DNA of 64,000 bases from Diphasiastrum complanatum (GCA_029204225.1 CM055092.1:39875800-39939799); one strand, 5' to 3'. Counted from the first letter of the stretch, positions 44,891 through 56,786 are shown. Made by a program: numbers and translations. Notes: generated by a model not told the origin, from the letters alone.

Positions 44891-45586
44891 ATAGTGAGGA
44901 GGAGTGTTAAAAATTCACAATTCTAGCTTGACTAGTTTTGGTCATATGACTTGTAAATAGTTAGATGGTCATGATGTGGCTTGTCACACGTGCCAAATAG
45001 CATAGGATTCCATTCATAAGGATGTTCTCAAGTAGACCTAAGTGTTAGAACCTTTGGAATGAGTCCAAATTATGCTTAGATACAAGGGAGAAAAAATAGG
45101 AGCTATTTTTGGTAATTTTTGCATTGTTGAGGGATCTCCAAGATTCCAACCCTAACTTGGTAGGGATGAAAGATTCACCAAAATTAGCATTAGGGATAGG
45201 TTTAGGGCTACTCATACCTGCCCAAAACCGTGATGGATCATGTATATATAGGTGATGATATCTCACCAAAATCAATCAAGCAATTTCATGTTTTTTCTCT
45301 CATAATGGTGCAACTGCTCTCTATGTTCATAATTGTTTGAGTACTTGTGATTACTAATGATTATAGGATTGAATGTAGGTCTGGTGTACAGTTTTCAGAC
45401 TGTGGGAGGCCGTACTGTCACACGTGTGAAGCCTTCTTCAAGGATTTGGGCCATTTAGTGAGGTTCAAGCATAGATTTTTGATGGATTTTGATGGTTCAA
45501 CTTGTGCTAATCTTATGAAATCATAATCTATTGTTTCCCTCATCATTTCAAGTGTTTTAGGATCCTTATTTGTTGTAATTTTTACA
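44891..45586 (+). repeat. Polypurine tract and 3' LTR of C1
   Basis: AGTGAGGAGGAG immediately precedes TGTTAAAAATTC at 44905. The LTR is 682 bp, the same length as the 5' LTR, and ends TTTTTACA at 45586. Confidence 0.95.
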
Positions 45587-45591
45587 AGAGA

Positions 45592-47959
45592 GACTGCAAA
45601 AGCTGTTGGGACCGCCAGGAAAAGACCTGTGGAGCCGAGACTGGATCGATCGGGAATGCAATCCGGCTCTTATTGCAATGTATCAGACGATGAAGGGCAT
45701 ACGGTCGAGGTAGAGCAAATCCTTGAGTTTGAGGGTGATGCAAATGTCCATCTAGATAATTTTGTAATTGATGACATCGGGTACATATGGGGTAAAAATA
45801 CAATGTATTGTATAGAAAGCAAAAATATCCAGCGTGTCTCACTTTTCACGAACCAACGAGCTTTGGATCACTCATTTGCTGAGAAGTTGTTTGCTAATTT
45901 GAGCAAGCCCAATAGTCCACCACCCACATCAATCAACGTCACTTTAAGGCCAATTTCATTCAAGAAAGGTGATGAGGAAGAAATTATTTTTGAAGGCCCA
46001 ATTATGTTTGAAAAGATGTATTGCGAATTCATGCGTGTTGATAGAGCAGAGAATGAGCAGGTCTACACAGACACTTACCCAAAGGAGGTGGATCTCAATC
46101 CTGGATTCAGATTGGATGGATTGGATAAAACTGCTTTTTGTCGTATTGTATTTTTGAGCCTATCGACGGTCAACATTTTTGTTATGCATGTAATGAATTG
46201 GCAAAGGTTGCATTAAATCAAAATAGGATACATCCTCGGATATTTGATGCCACTTTTAGGTTTGTGCATGCCAAGATATGTATATTTAAGAATACACCTC
46301 GTTATATTCTTGAATCGGACAGACTCAATCACGAGCCGGAAGAGAAAAGAAGAAAGAGTAGTCTGCTAGAAATCATGGAGCGTGCACGTGATCTATGGAT
46401 CTCATTGAGTCGACCACGCTTTGTTAAAAGAGTGAAGCTAAATCCTAAGCAACTGAAACAGATGAGAGCATTTTATCTCGATTTGTGCAGTGTCCTTGGC
46501 AGTAGTAATGTTGGATCTTTGTCAGGACAACACACAATTACATCTTTGTATGAGAAATTCGAGGAGTACACAATAATAATTTTTCGTTCAGATGAAACAT
46601 TCAATAATTATATGCAAGTCCTGAAATTGTATGTAAATGATCAAATTTGCTATGACGAACCTGCATTGGGATCGAGGAAGACAAAACACAAACCGATATC
46701 TATTCGGTTGTTCAGATGTTTGAGGTATATGCCGGACGCCATGTGCGATCGTATCCTAAAGAAGCTTGTAAATGGAGAATTGTATTTTGGAAGAAAAAAC
46801 AAAAAATAACACATTGATGAAGGAGTTCTTCTTATGGTTCGTGAGATGGCTGCTCTAAGTGTTGTACAGTATTTGCTTACTACAGAAGAAGACTTACCTT
46901 CAGATGTGGACTACAATAAAGAAAGCATAAAACAACTCTCAAAAATCATCGACCCAACTTTTTGTTGGAATTGGGTTAGAGCGCACTATGGAAAAGGCAA
47001 AAGTATAACTTTAAAATTGATTGGTGTTATACATAAGCCCTTGAGAGTAGCTGCAGAAAATATTAAACAAAAATATCTTGTCGTCCACAATACTGAGTAT
47101 GAAACTGGGACCTCTAGTAGCACCGAATGGAAGTTTTTCTGCAAAGTAAAAACTTCAAAAAATGAGGAGGCCATCTGTTGTGGAGCTGAAGAATCAAGTT
47201 TCATGACACTTCCTTCTTCGCTGTGGGAGCATCCCACATTGTATATATTTGATAACTTGGAGTCTTTAGACTTCAATTACATTTTGTCAATGGTTCGCCA
47301 TTGTTTGACAACTCTCACGCCACAACACAAAGTCTATGTGATTGTTCTCTTTTTGGATCACAACGAGAAAGAGGGTATCAAATCCGGCATCAAAGCAATG
47401 CATGATGTACGTTGTTCTGTTTTTGAGGGTTACTACGAGTTGGCAACTCCATTGAAAGAGAATAATATAATTGTTCCGAACTTGCAGCCTATTCTATTTG
47501 TTCTTTACAATGTTGAGTCCCCGAATGATGTCAACGAGTGCGTGCAAAGCAAGTTTAAACTCTTGAGGTTGTGTTTCGGAGAGAGTGGAAAATCGGCAAA
47601 ACATTTTGTCATGTAAGCCAAATCACAAAAAGAAAACAAAGCATTGACGAGATGTTAGCAGCATTATTGAATCCTTTTGTGCTCCAAGTTGGTCTGTGTG
47701 CTTATATAGAATGTCATATTGTGTGGCAGAGCTCATGAACAGCATCGGTCGCACTATTGTGACTATCGATATTCCAAAAAATATAGATATGACTCGGTCC
47801 TTTCTAGCACATCAAGACCGTTTGGAATCACCTTCAGATACAAATTCATCTGAAGATTCAAGTTCTGGGTCTGAGGAGTCTGATGAGGGTGATATGGATA
47901 TAAACGTAGAGACATTAAACCGTAAAGGCAAATTAAGTGCTTCATACCTCAAGCGGTAG
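45592..47959 (+). pseudogene. Unidentified gene, 3' portion, multiple frames
   Basis: Continuation of the gene at 38883. Long frames follow each other with small shifts or stops. 45629-46150 has VEQILEFEGDANVHLDNFVI and FEKMYCEFMRVDRAENEQVY. 46138-46806 has IDGQHFCYACNELAKVALNQ, RFVKRVKLNPKQLKQMRAFY and HKPISIRLFRCLRYMPDAMC. 46834-47614 has KIIDPTFCWNWVRAHYGKGK, LPSSLWEHPTLYIFDNLESL and LTPQHKVYVIVLFLDHNEK. 47650-47959 has IIESFCAPSWSVC and SIGRTIVTIDI, then an acidic Ser tail. In total more than 850 codons with protein-like composition. No family is recognised. The last piece faintly resembles the closing motif of permuted DNA amino-methyltransferases; that is a guess. Confidence 0.6.
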
Positions 47960-49320
47960 GGGTTGTTACCCCTAATGTTGACAATATAACAAAGGAATAC
48001 AGTTTGAATAAAGATTTACTATTAATGTGTCATTTTTTTATTAATGTTATATACTTTTTAATTGATTTGAAAGGGTTTTCTACTATGATATGTTTATGAT
48101 AAGTTTTATAATATTTGTGTATGCATGAGTTTTATAGTACACAATCATGTCATACCCAATTCAAACTTGGTTCACATACTGCTAAATTATCGAATTTTTG
48201 TAAATGAACATTGTCTCAAAATTCTCAAGTACATTTTCGAAATTGGATTTTGCCAAAGTCCAAAATTAATTGATACAATGTTCTAAGTATAATGTCTATT
48301 AAAAACTTACAACAAACTAATATCTAGTTCTTTGTACTACAAAACAAAGTTATCAAGATCATGCACATATTTCAATATCAATATATAGATTCATTGCACA
48401 AAATAATTTCTCGCACCAATATCAAAAATGCCTTATCCAAATCAGATTCATGCTATTATAACATAGTTTTAAATTTAATCCATAACAACAACATAGCATT
48501 TGCCATTTTTTTTTCCATTTGCATTTAAAATACTGGAGTAAAGAGATTCAAAACTTTGATCTGAATCCTTACTCAATTAACAGACCAAGACTTAATCGTC
48601 ACACTTAATAATCATTACAATTCCTTATAATCCTCTGACAAGAATTAAGTATCCATTTATGATCCGTCAACCATAAATACTTAGATTCGTATGATTCGTC
48701 AATCATAATTTTCTAAAATCCAAAACCATACTTAACCATTTACAAGATAATGGTATATAATACTACATCGTTTTTGTTTTCCTACCAATCATATCTCGAC
48801 CCCTTTAATTTAGTGTTTATTCTTAAAGCATGTAGTATTTGACAATTTCAATTATAGATTGAGATCTTCATGCAATAGCAAGGCAGATCCACTAATCAAC
48901 ATGGAAAACCAAAAAAAGTTTTGAAATCAGATTGTAAGCCTTAAATCAAGGATTTTGTTCTACAACAATTTGTGGTACAAGATTTAGAGTCACTTGAAGC
49001 TTGGTGTTTTGATGATCCTTGTTATACATCAGCATTCTTTTCTTGCTTTGTATACAAACTTGTTTCAAGGGAGGAATTACCATATAACACAAACTTGTTT
49101 TAAGGAGGGAGAGCTACAAGCATAGTGGATAGTTCCTTATGCATCAAGCCCCGTTGATTTAGAAAATTATTACTACATGAAACCTCTACGTTGCTATTTG
49201 AGCCCCATGTTATTTGTAATGAATTGGCATTGACACCTTATGAGTCCGTAATGCCAAGTGCTCAAGTTTGATTTGTATTTTGAAAGCACCTCCATGAGCA
49301 GAATATCTATCCACCTTTCT
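47960..49320. other. AT-rich intergenic sequence
   Basis: No reading frame with protein-like composition, no tRNA and no terminal repeat were seen. The CAAACTTGTTT..AAGG motif repeats at 49047 and 49091. Confidence 0.5.
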
Positions 49321-49340
49321 CTCTCCTCCGGAATATGTCA

Positions 49341-49454
49341 TTCTCTCTCTACAAAGAGCATTCTCTCTACGAAATGTGCGTTTTCTCTCCCTACGAAATG
49401 TGCGCTCTCTCTCCTCTCTACAAAATGTGCGTTCTCTCTCTACGAAATGTACGT
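49341..49454. repeat. Small minisatellite, 4-5 units of 20-26 bp
   Basis: Units share CTCTCTACGAAATGTGCG, with variation in CT length and A/C changes. Overlapping frames in this block are artefacts of the repeat. Confidence 0.8.
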
Positions 49455-51490
49455 GCCTGCCTTGCAGGTCGGGCCCCTACCCTCATTCTCCCGCCCCCAT
49501 GCAAGGGCCCTCCCTGCAAGGAAGGCCCTCGGTCAAGGCCTTCCACCATACGGAATTTTAGACTCTATGTTTGTTATTCACATTACTACTACGCCCTATG
49601 GGTGGTTGCTAAACAGCCCAATCGTCATAGAGACATTTTTCCTCAATTGCATCAATCTCCTTGTGGATGTCTTGCTCATAACTTTCATCCTAACAAATTT
49701 ACGCAACGCAACTTTTAAGTACCTCCTAAACATGCCTTGTTTGGACATATGGACTAAATATCCTCATTGCATATATTAAAGACCTAGTATTTCTTTGCCC
49801 TTCCCTTTTGCACTATGGGCATAGTATAGTTTCACAGGTGCCAAGCTGGTTATCACTTGCTCACAATAAACAGCGAAAACATTTTTTTCCTACGGTTTTT
49901 TTTACTTGAATGTTCTCCTTTTGTACAGAAGATTGAAGTAAAATTCCTGAACTCAAGGACCGAAAAGAACGTGTAAACCGACTCACCACTTATTGAAGGA
50001 CAGATTATGGGATCAAATGGAGCTGAACAAACACAGATGTGTTCCACTACTTGCGATAAGTAAAAATCACTGTAGTCGAGTCCATTACAGGTTTACCTTG
50101 ATTTCTTGTGTAACCAAATCATTATACTTGAATTTGAATCTTAGCCTCGCTTAATCACTACTTGCAATAACAAACAATCACCATACTCGACTCATTACAA
50201 GTTTACCTTGATTTGTTTTCTCTGTAACCAAATTGTTAAACTTGAATTCAAATCTTCCCCTTTAATCACTCCCTGCTCCACTGAAACAAGATTGAGAAGC
50301 CAACCTTTCAGCATGCATTCTTAACTCTACACCAAAAGTTCTTACATCTCATATAAAGGAAAGGAGGACAATATTGACACTTTATTAGATAAATACCAGA
50401 AGTCTCTGGATAAAACTCTGCATATCATTGAACAACTTCAAGCCTTGAACCCTAGTTATGCTATTGCTTTCAAATCATCAAGCTGGCCAAATAACCAACA
50501 AGATATCCATAACATCTTTAGTTACAAAAGACATAAGTGATACAAAGGTGCCTACTGAAAAACAAAAAGAAAAGTGATCTTTACTATAGCAACAATGCTA
50601 CAAAAGCTGGCATACAACCCATCACAGGAAATATATGGGGGCGATTGATAGAAACACTAAATTATTTAATTTGTGTTCTGAAAGGGCATCAACAGTCTCC
50701 AACTGCAAAATGTGAGCCGTTTTTAACCTTTCATGACTTTGGTAGCTTCCCTGTCCTCGTTACAAATTTTTGTGGTGATGATGAACTTTTCAACTGTTTG
50801 GTACACATTAGGAAGCATCCCCAACATGTTTGGCCACAACTTGACTGCTACTCATAGCACGGACTATTCATAACAACAACGATAGCTGCCTACTCCTCAA
50901 AGCAAGGATTTCCATAGCAGTAGTACACATGGACTCTTATAGCAAAGACAAATTGTGAATGGTCTACATTTTCTCAGTCACTGAGACAAGTGCCACAAAT
51001 TTTCACAAAGCAGAGTTTAACAACTCCTTCAAGTAGAAGCTGTGTGGTCAGAAAGCAACATCAACAGAAATTGTTTACGATCCACTATTTTATAATATCT
51101 AGGCATCAAGCCTATGACTGACAAATCTGACACAGTCTATTTACTAACAAGAAAAGAGAGACACCTTTCTTGCAAAATCTCTTAAAACTAACAGTGCCCC
51201 AATACCAGACAATATATATTCTGCATACCAAGGACATACATGATGAACGCGATTTTACTGATCAAAATAATTATCAGAACACTGGTGTCACACTCTATGA
51301 AGTGGACATGCCAGTACATCCAATAGTGATGCTAATATATGAAGTGGGAATATTTTCCATGAATTATGCAAAAATTAGACAAACTACTCACAATTGAAAG
51401 TAGCTTATAATGATAGTTATGATCTGTCTGTCAACCACATGGGAGCATTACAAACTGCTTCAATAACATAGCCTGTACTTTAAAATTCAT
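49455..51490. other. No gene recognised; downstream flank of PDAP1-like gene
   Basis: This is non-coding sequence with balanced composition. A pair of similar stretches at 50060-50150 and 50160-50250 (AATCACT..ACTCGA..CATTACA.GTTTACCTTGATTT) forms a diverged tandem duplication of about 105 bp. Part may be the 3' untranslated region of the minus-strand gene. Confidence 0.5.
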
Positions 51491-51496
51491 GACAGA

Positions 51497-51840
51497 TTAT
51501 TTCCGTGACTCTGCTTTCTTTGCTTCCTTTGCTGCATCATCAAGCAAACTTTGTCATGAACAAACAAAATCTTTCATTTTCACACAAAAAAATGAGTTGC
51601 ACTCATCTTTGATGCATCAGATGCAAAACTGAGAGAAGTCCTACCAATATTTCATTGCTCATACAAAATGTTACTTAATGCCATTTTCATCTAGCTTGAC
51701 TCAATACAGTCAACAACATCTTATGTGATGCCTCAACTGTAAACCTTTCAGAAATAACTAGAATATATTATTACCAGCTTTTTCTTCATCTCGCTTTTTG
51801 GCAGCATCAAGCCTTTGTTGCCGAATAAGGGCTAGTCGTT
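51497..51840 (-). CDS. PDAP1/HASPP28-like protein, last two coding exons
   Basis: On the minus strand an exon (51840-51775) encodes RLALIRQQRLDAAKKRDEEK plus a split Ala codon, then GT at 51774. The last exon (51531-51497), after a CAG acceptor, completes the Ala and gives KEAKKAESRK and a TAA. The joined end EEKAAKEAKKAESRK closely follows the conserved C-terminus of the 28 kDa heat- and acid-stable phosphoprotein family (PDAP1), a small charged coiled-coil protein. An acceptor (GGTAG) precedes the first exon, implying further exons upstream, at higher coordinates. I did not find them. They may be beyond the hAT and GMPP remnants or lost. Splice sites and frame are intact, so this may be a live gene or a young fragment. 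Confidence 0.75.
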
Positions 51841-51990
51841 CTACCAGTTACATGACACGAAATCAGGGTCAGTATGACATGTGAGTCACTACATGATGAA
51901 TATACAAAATAAGATTGCATTTCAAACGGCACAAAGATAGGGTGGGATGCCCAAAGGAGTAAGTAATCAGCTTGTTCAGTTACACTATTG

Positions 51991-51992
51991 AT

Positions 51993-52020
<28 letters not shown>
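51991..52020. repeat. (CT)n microsatellite, about 30 bp
   Basis: An uninterrupted TC run lies within the intron or upstream region of the PDAP1-like exons. Confidence 0.9.
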
Positions 52021-52024
<4 letters not shown>

Positions 52025-52199
52025 ATATGGAATTTTTTTCCAAAAACATTTTTTAAAAAAAAAAAATTGGTTTTTTTTTGTGCAATATGGGTATCAGGTG
52101 AAAGCTCTAATTAAGAGCATAATTACTGTGTATTTTGCCGAACGTTTCGGGTGCAGGATGGTCTAGTTTAGGTGCATTAACTCCTAGGTTTACGCTTTA

Positions 52200-54210
52200 A
52201 CTCCCAGGTGCATCAATCTCTCTCTCTGCGTGTGATACAAGGCCCAGGTGCTCCAATTTCACTCGCAAGCTCCTGCTGAACAGTCCTGTGCAAGGACTCT
52301 CTCGGCCAGTCGTCGCAGGTCACCTGTGCCGCGCCCATGGTAGCCCCACCATGAAACAAGCCTCAACATATCCTCCCTCCGCCGACTCTGCTCTCCATCA
52401 AAAGGAAACTGGTAGCGCTCAAAGATCAGCAGCTGGTATGCAATGTTAGTGAGCATCGGACCTGTTGGCAGAAGAACATGGCTCGTGTAAGTCCTCTTGA
52501 ATTCACACACTAGCAATGAGCACACTACAATCACTATTGCAGTACTTAGCCTACCAAGCAATTTATCACACGTACCTGGTCCAGGCCATACGCGCTCCGT
52601 GTACTCCACCCATCGCCGGTGCAGCTCCCGATCGTCCCGATCCCGAGTCTCGCGCCACAAGGGGTGCAATATGTGGGCTATGGCGTGGATGGGTCGGTGG
52701 AAGTAGTCCCATCTGGCCTCCCAAATACGTGAGATCTCGCACCTCCTGCAGTAGGCAAATCACAACAATCATGTAACCATAGCTGCCATAGCATAAAAGA
52801 ATCGAATCAGACTTGAGTGAGAAACAACAAATTAGACATTGAAGAGTCATACATGTGCTCGACCAAGGCTGACGTCTGAATCCCCTCGCCGATGCGGTCC
52901 ATGAACTCGTAAATGAGGCCGAGAGTGCACCCCTCACGGTCTACCAGGCGCAACACTCTGAAAATGGGTAGAAGGACCCCAGTAATCTCCTCAACATCTC
53001 TCCAGAACGGCTCACCGAACACAGTGGACCGGAAAAACGCCGCATGTGGGACGTCCATGAACTCTCGGAAGGACTCGCTGGAAACCATCCGCCGCAATGC
53101 GTCCTTCACTAATACTAATCGCTCTAGCACCAAAAAGTAAAAGGCAAAGCGTGTGGGTGCTGGCTCAGGTTCAGGTGCGAGAAGGTGCGGAATAGGGCCA
53201 GCACACGCCTCTTCCTGGTAACAAAAGTGACCAGGCACATGGCCGTAGAAGTGACCTGCAACACAGACATCCAGTTAGACAGTAGTTGAGATGTGTTTAG
53301 CAGCATGGAGCAGGCGTCAATCAAGATAGCATAGCAAATGGAGAAACCAATACCTCTCTGATCCATGGAAGTGCACACAGGTCATGGATGAGCAAGTCTA
53401 TACAATGCGCAACACAAGGTGTCCACACAATGCTGGGGTGCTCCCTCGTCATAATCTCTCCCATCTGCTTGCAGTTCGAAGCGTTCTCCGTGACAACCTG
53501 AACCACATGCTCTACTCCAATGTCAACAATAACATCTCTGATAACCTCCCATATAAAATTAGCTGTGATGCCGTCACCACCTCAAGTGGCATCCACGCCA
53601 CGTAGGAATACTGTGCCAAGCGGGCAAGAAACCAAGACATTGATGACGGATCGCCGACGAATGTCGGTCCATCCATCACTCAATATCGTGCATCCATACC
53701 TGCCACAAAACACCCATTAGCCGAATGCAAAAATTGCGCCACGAGTCAACCCTAAACGCATGCAATGGGTTTATGAAAACAAACTACTTACATCTGCCAA
53801 GCTGAGCGAATGGAACTCAGCTCCCTGTAATGGTCTCCTCCTCCTGACGAAGCATCCTGCCTCGCAATGCCTCTCGTCTGGGAGGCGTCCATGTAGCATC
53901 CACGGCTGCCATCTGTGCGCAAAACTCTCTGAACAACCAAGTGTCAGCAACAACAAAGGAAATGTCGCACTCGTAAAAGAACTGGCCAGCAAGTCGAGTG
54001 CACCGGGCATGCTGCTCTCTCTGCCACCCGCATCGATCAAGGGTCTGCTGTCTCGGCCTAACCTCTCTGTGCTGTGCACATGGCGCTCGTGGTCTAACAC
54101 GCGAACCGGATGGCTGATCTGTGGGTGTATCACTCTCTCGGGGAGGATTTGGGGGGGAGGATGTATGTGTGGGGAAAAGCATGCATGGCCCCCTCCTCCC
54201 CATGCATGCA
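52200..54210 (-). pseudogene. hAT-superfamily transposase (DUF659 type) with introns, broken
   Basis: Minus-strand exons in order: FFYECDISFVVADTWLFREF and PPRREALRGRML (54000-53817); YGCTILSDGWTDIRRRSVIN, a TGA, then VVTENASNCKQMGEIM and WTPCVAHCIDLLIHDL (53705-53350); TRFAFYFLVLERLVLVKDAL and LRLVDREGCTLGLIYEFMDR (53250-52860); FHRPIHAIAHILHPLW (52747-52570); LVSWWGYHG and LAERVLAQDCSAGACE (52460-52260). This is the standard hAT order: fold, D-bearing SDGWTD, insertion and C-terminal dimerisation segment. Putative introns have GT/AG ends at 53350-53253 and 52850-52748. A TGA replaces the Arg of the terminal CERNWS motif. Terminal inverted repeats were not located. Confidence 0.85.
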
Positions 54211-54375
54211 TATATATTTGTGTAGATATGTATGGGGAGAGTAGTATGTATGTATGGTGGAAGAGGATGTATGATTACAGATTTAATTTAGACTAAATTG
54301 TGTATGTATGATGTATGTGAAAAAAAAATGATGTATGTATGTAACACACCTACTATTTGAATTTTGTGATTCCCT

Positions 54376-54379
<4 letters not shown>

Positions 54380-54432
<53 letters not shown>
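54380..54432. repeat. (CT)n microsatellite, 53 bp
   Basis: A long uninterrupted TC run ends five bases before the AG acceptor of the first GMPP pseudogene exon, so it has replaced or expanded the polypyrimidine tract. Confidence 0.95.
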
Positions 54433-54435
<3 letters not shown>

Positions 54436-54437
54436 AG

Positions 54438-55900
54438 AGCCAATGGGCATAGCTAGCCCGTTAGCACTGGCTAGGGATAAGCTTGTGGATGTATCTGGCG
54501 AATGAAGAATCCTTCTTCATTCTCAAAAATCCTTCTTCATTCTCAAAGTGAGGTCGTAATCGAGTACCCATTGAAGCAAATGATAGATTTCCACAAACAC
54601 CATGGCGGAGAGGCCTCAATCATGGTGACAAAGGTGGAAGAGCCATCAAAATACGCTATAGTGGTCATGGAAGAAGAAATAGGCCTTGTGCAGAGATTTG
54701 TTGAAAAGCCCCAGATCTTCGTGGGCAACAAGATCAACGCAGGCATCCGTCTCCTTAACCTTGCCACTCTGGATCGGATCCAGCTGCAACCGGAAAATCT
54801 TCATAATAATGCTCCCTTTAGTCAATGCTACCTTCCAGAATCGATCTCTAATGGCGCAAACCCCCGACCCAGGTCAAGCAGTTCTAAGCTGATAATTAGA
54901 GCGACATTGGCCAGCTTTCTGGCCTGCAACAGATTGATTGATGCATCCTTCATCATTGCATCATTGCAGCTATTCCAGCCCAATCATTGTGTGTAAATTC
55001 GTTTCTGGAAATCGATCCACACTATGCTATTCCGATCCAGAACTGATCCTAGCAAACAATGCAATCAACGGGACCCTACCTTTGGTGCATAACATGACAA
55101 TCTTGAGCAGCTGTCAGCTGTCAGCCCATATCTAAAATTGATCCCAGGCGCACCTGCAGAACTCATCAATTTCCTTCTACAATTAATAGACCCTGTAGTT
55201 GTCACAGCCAAACGTTTTACTTGCGTCCAGAGTGGCAGGCTGCAGTGCGGTCCCAGGGTTTTGGATGGACGTCGGGCAGCCACGGGACTACATCACAGGC
55301 CTGTGTCTATGCTCGACTCTCTGCGCCGGATCGCACCGAGCAATCTCTCAAAGGGGGCGCCTTCCGCTGAAGCCAGCTAGCTACACAACAGCTATAAGCA
55401 GTCTTTTTTCTGCTAAAGATAACTGTCTACACAAAATACCTCCTAGTTTTGTCTTTCTGAAATATGTACTTATTTGTCAAAAGTTTTTAAACGAATTGAC
55501 TTCTTCAAGATTTTCTCCTGACACATGTGGTAGGGAATGTGATCATAGATGCGAGTGCACAGATCAGGGAGGGATGCCTAATCGGACCAGACGTATCGAT
55601 CGGGTAGGGGTGCGTGATCGAGGATAGAGTGAGGCTGTCGCGCTGCACGATCGTGCACGGTGTTCAGATCAAACGCCATTCTTGCATTTCAGGGAGCATA
55701 ATCGGGTGACATAGCACAGTAGGGCAGTGAGCGAGAGTGGAGAATATGACTGTTCTAGGAGAGGACGTCCATGTGTCTGATGAGGTTTACAGCAATGTTG
55801 GCATTGTGCTGCCACAAAAGGAGATCAAGACTAGCATTCTCAACCCACAGATTGTCATGGGAGCCCAGGTCAGCATTCCCAACCGCCATGTCATCATGTG
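54438..55900 (+). pseudogene. GDP-mannose pyrophosphorylase (mannose-1-phosphate guanylyltransferase) pseudogene
   Basis: This is homologous to plant GMPP (CYT1/VTC1), which makes GDP-mannose for ascorbate, cell wall and glycans. Exon 1 (54438-54795) encodes EPMGIASPLALARDKLVD, a frame break, YPLKQMIDFHKHHGGEASIM and FVGNKINAGI. Exon 2 (about 55236-55378) encodes GFWMDVGQPRDYITGL, a shift, LDSLRRIAPSNLSKGA. Exon 3 (about 55520-55860) encodes VGNVIIDASAQ, EGCLIGPD, then ENMTVLGEDVHVSDEVYSNV and LPQKEIKTSILNPQIVM. Frame breaks include a 20-bp tandem duplication at 54509-54548; stops include two TGA at conserved Trp positions. The N-terminal nucleotidyl-transferase signature is absent. Retained introns argue for a decayed genomic duplicate, not a retrocopy. 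Confidence 0.92.
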
Positions 55901-56780
55901 AAAGAGCTAGGCTATCACAACAACCTGCACCTGCATTATGTTCACTAAGCTCTATTTGGCCTAAACATTTCAATGTTCATCCCAAAGCTGCAGCTCTATT
56001 TCTGTATGATTTGATCCTTGCTTTGTTACTTATACGCTTCAATTGGATCTTTGGTTTCTTAAAATACTTGCCACCAATCTGTAGTGATCCAGACAACTGT
56101 GGCCTATGAAAATTTGATTTTAGGTGTTTGATTTCTTCTTCTTTTGATCTTATGATTTTCTCTTTTTTGTTGCAGATACAGTTTTTTTCTCTTTTATGAT
56201 GAGGATACTTTTAGGAATGTGCACCTAATCAGTACACCTTTTAGGAATGATTCATTTCAGGGGTGTGGATCCAGGCTAGCATACCATTGGAGCATGTGCA
56301 GAACCTTTGTTGCACAAATCATCTGTAAAATCTTTCTGTTCTTGGGATTGAGAAATTCAGATCACTGGTTGCCTATGTGGCAAGTTATGGAAGCCGTAAA
56401 GAATTTTCATGACTTTCCATATATATCGAGAGATCCTTTGTTCTAAGTTGTGATTAGTATTCTAAGTTGTGATTAGTATAGGAGATTCATAAGCATGTGT
56501 AGAAATAACTTTCGCAAGATCTATTATATAGGTAAATATTTAGAGATTGAAACATCTTTTCTAGGTTCTTAGTTCTTAAAGAGCCAAATACAGTCTCTTA
56601 TTTTCATTCAGATTGTAAATTGAATTTATAGGTGAGAAGCTAAGTGTATGAAAGTGACTTCTTATTTTTTCAAATGAAAATGCATTGCTTTTGTATATTA
56701 AAAAAAAAAATTATGGAGATATTTACAAGCTCCTTTCATTATCTATCACACTTGAGATGTATTTATTTGGTCTTATATGC
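55901..56780. other. No gene recognised; GMPP 3' flank
   Basis: This sequence follows the GMPP remnant and may include its former 3' untranslated region. No frame resembles a known protein. An 18-bp tandem (TTCTAAGTTGTGATTAGTAT) occurs at 56440-56478. Confidence 0.5.
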
Positions 56781-56786
56781 CATTTG

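Larger units (their letters stand above)
39454..45586 (+). mobile_element. Ty1/copia element C1, almost complete, 6133 bp
   Basis: Two 682-bp LTRs (39454-40135, 44905-45586) flank gag-protease-integrase-RT-RNase H in copia order. Both ends are bordered by the 5-bp duplication AGAGA (39449-39453, 45587-45591). Primer-binding site and polypurine tract abut the LTRs. I count about 16 mismatches between LTRs by eye, roughly 2 percent, so the insertion is fairly recent compared with the other elements here. The polyprotein has three frame changes and one stop, so this copy is probably not autonomous. Confidence 0.97.

Noticed and set aside
45592-47959. Integrated giant-virus or other viral gene
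   Set aside because: The gene is AT-rich and unknown, but I see no hallmark viral motif (capsid, packaging ATPase, B-family polymerase), so the idea has no positive support.
49335-49779. Overlapping frames up to 173 codons
   Set aside because: They depend on the CT/ACGAAATGTGCG minisatellite and have no recognised domain.
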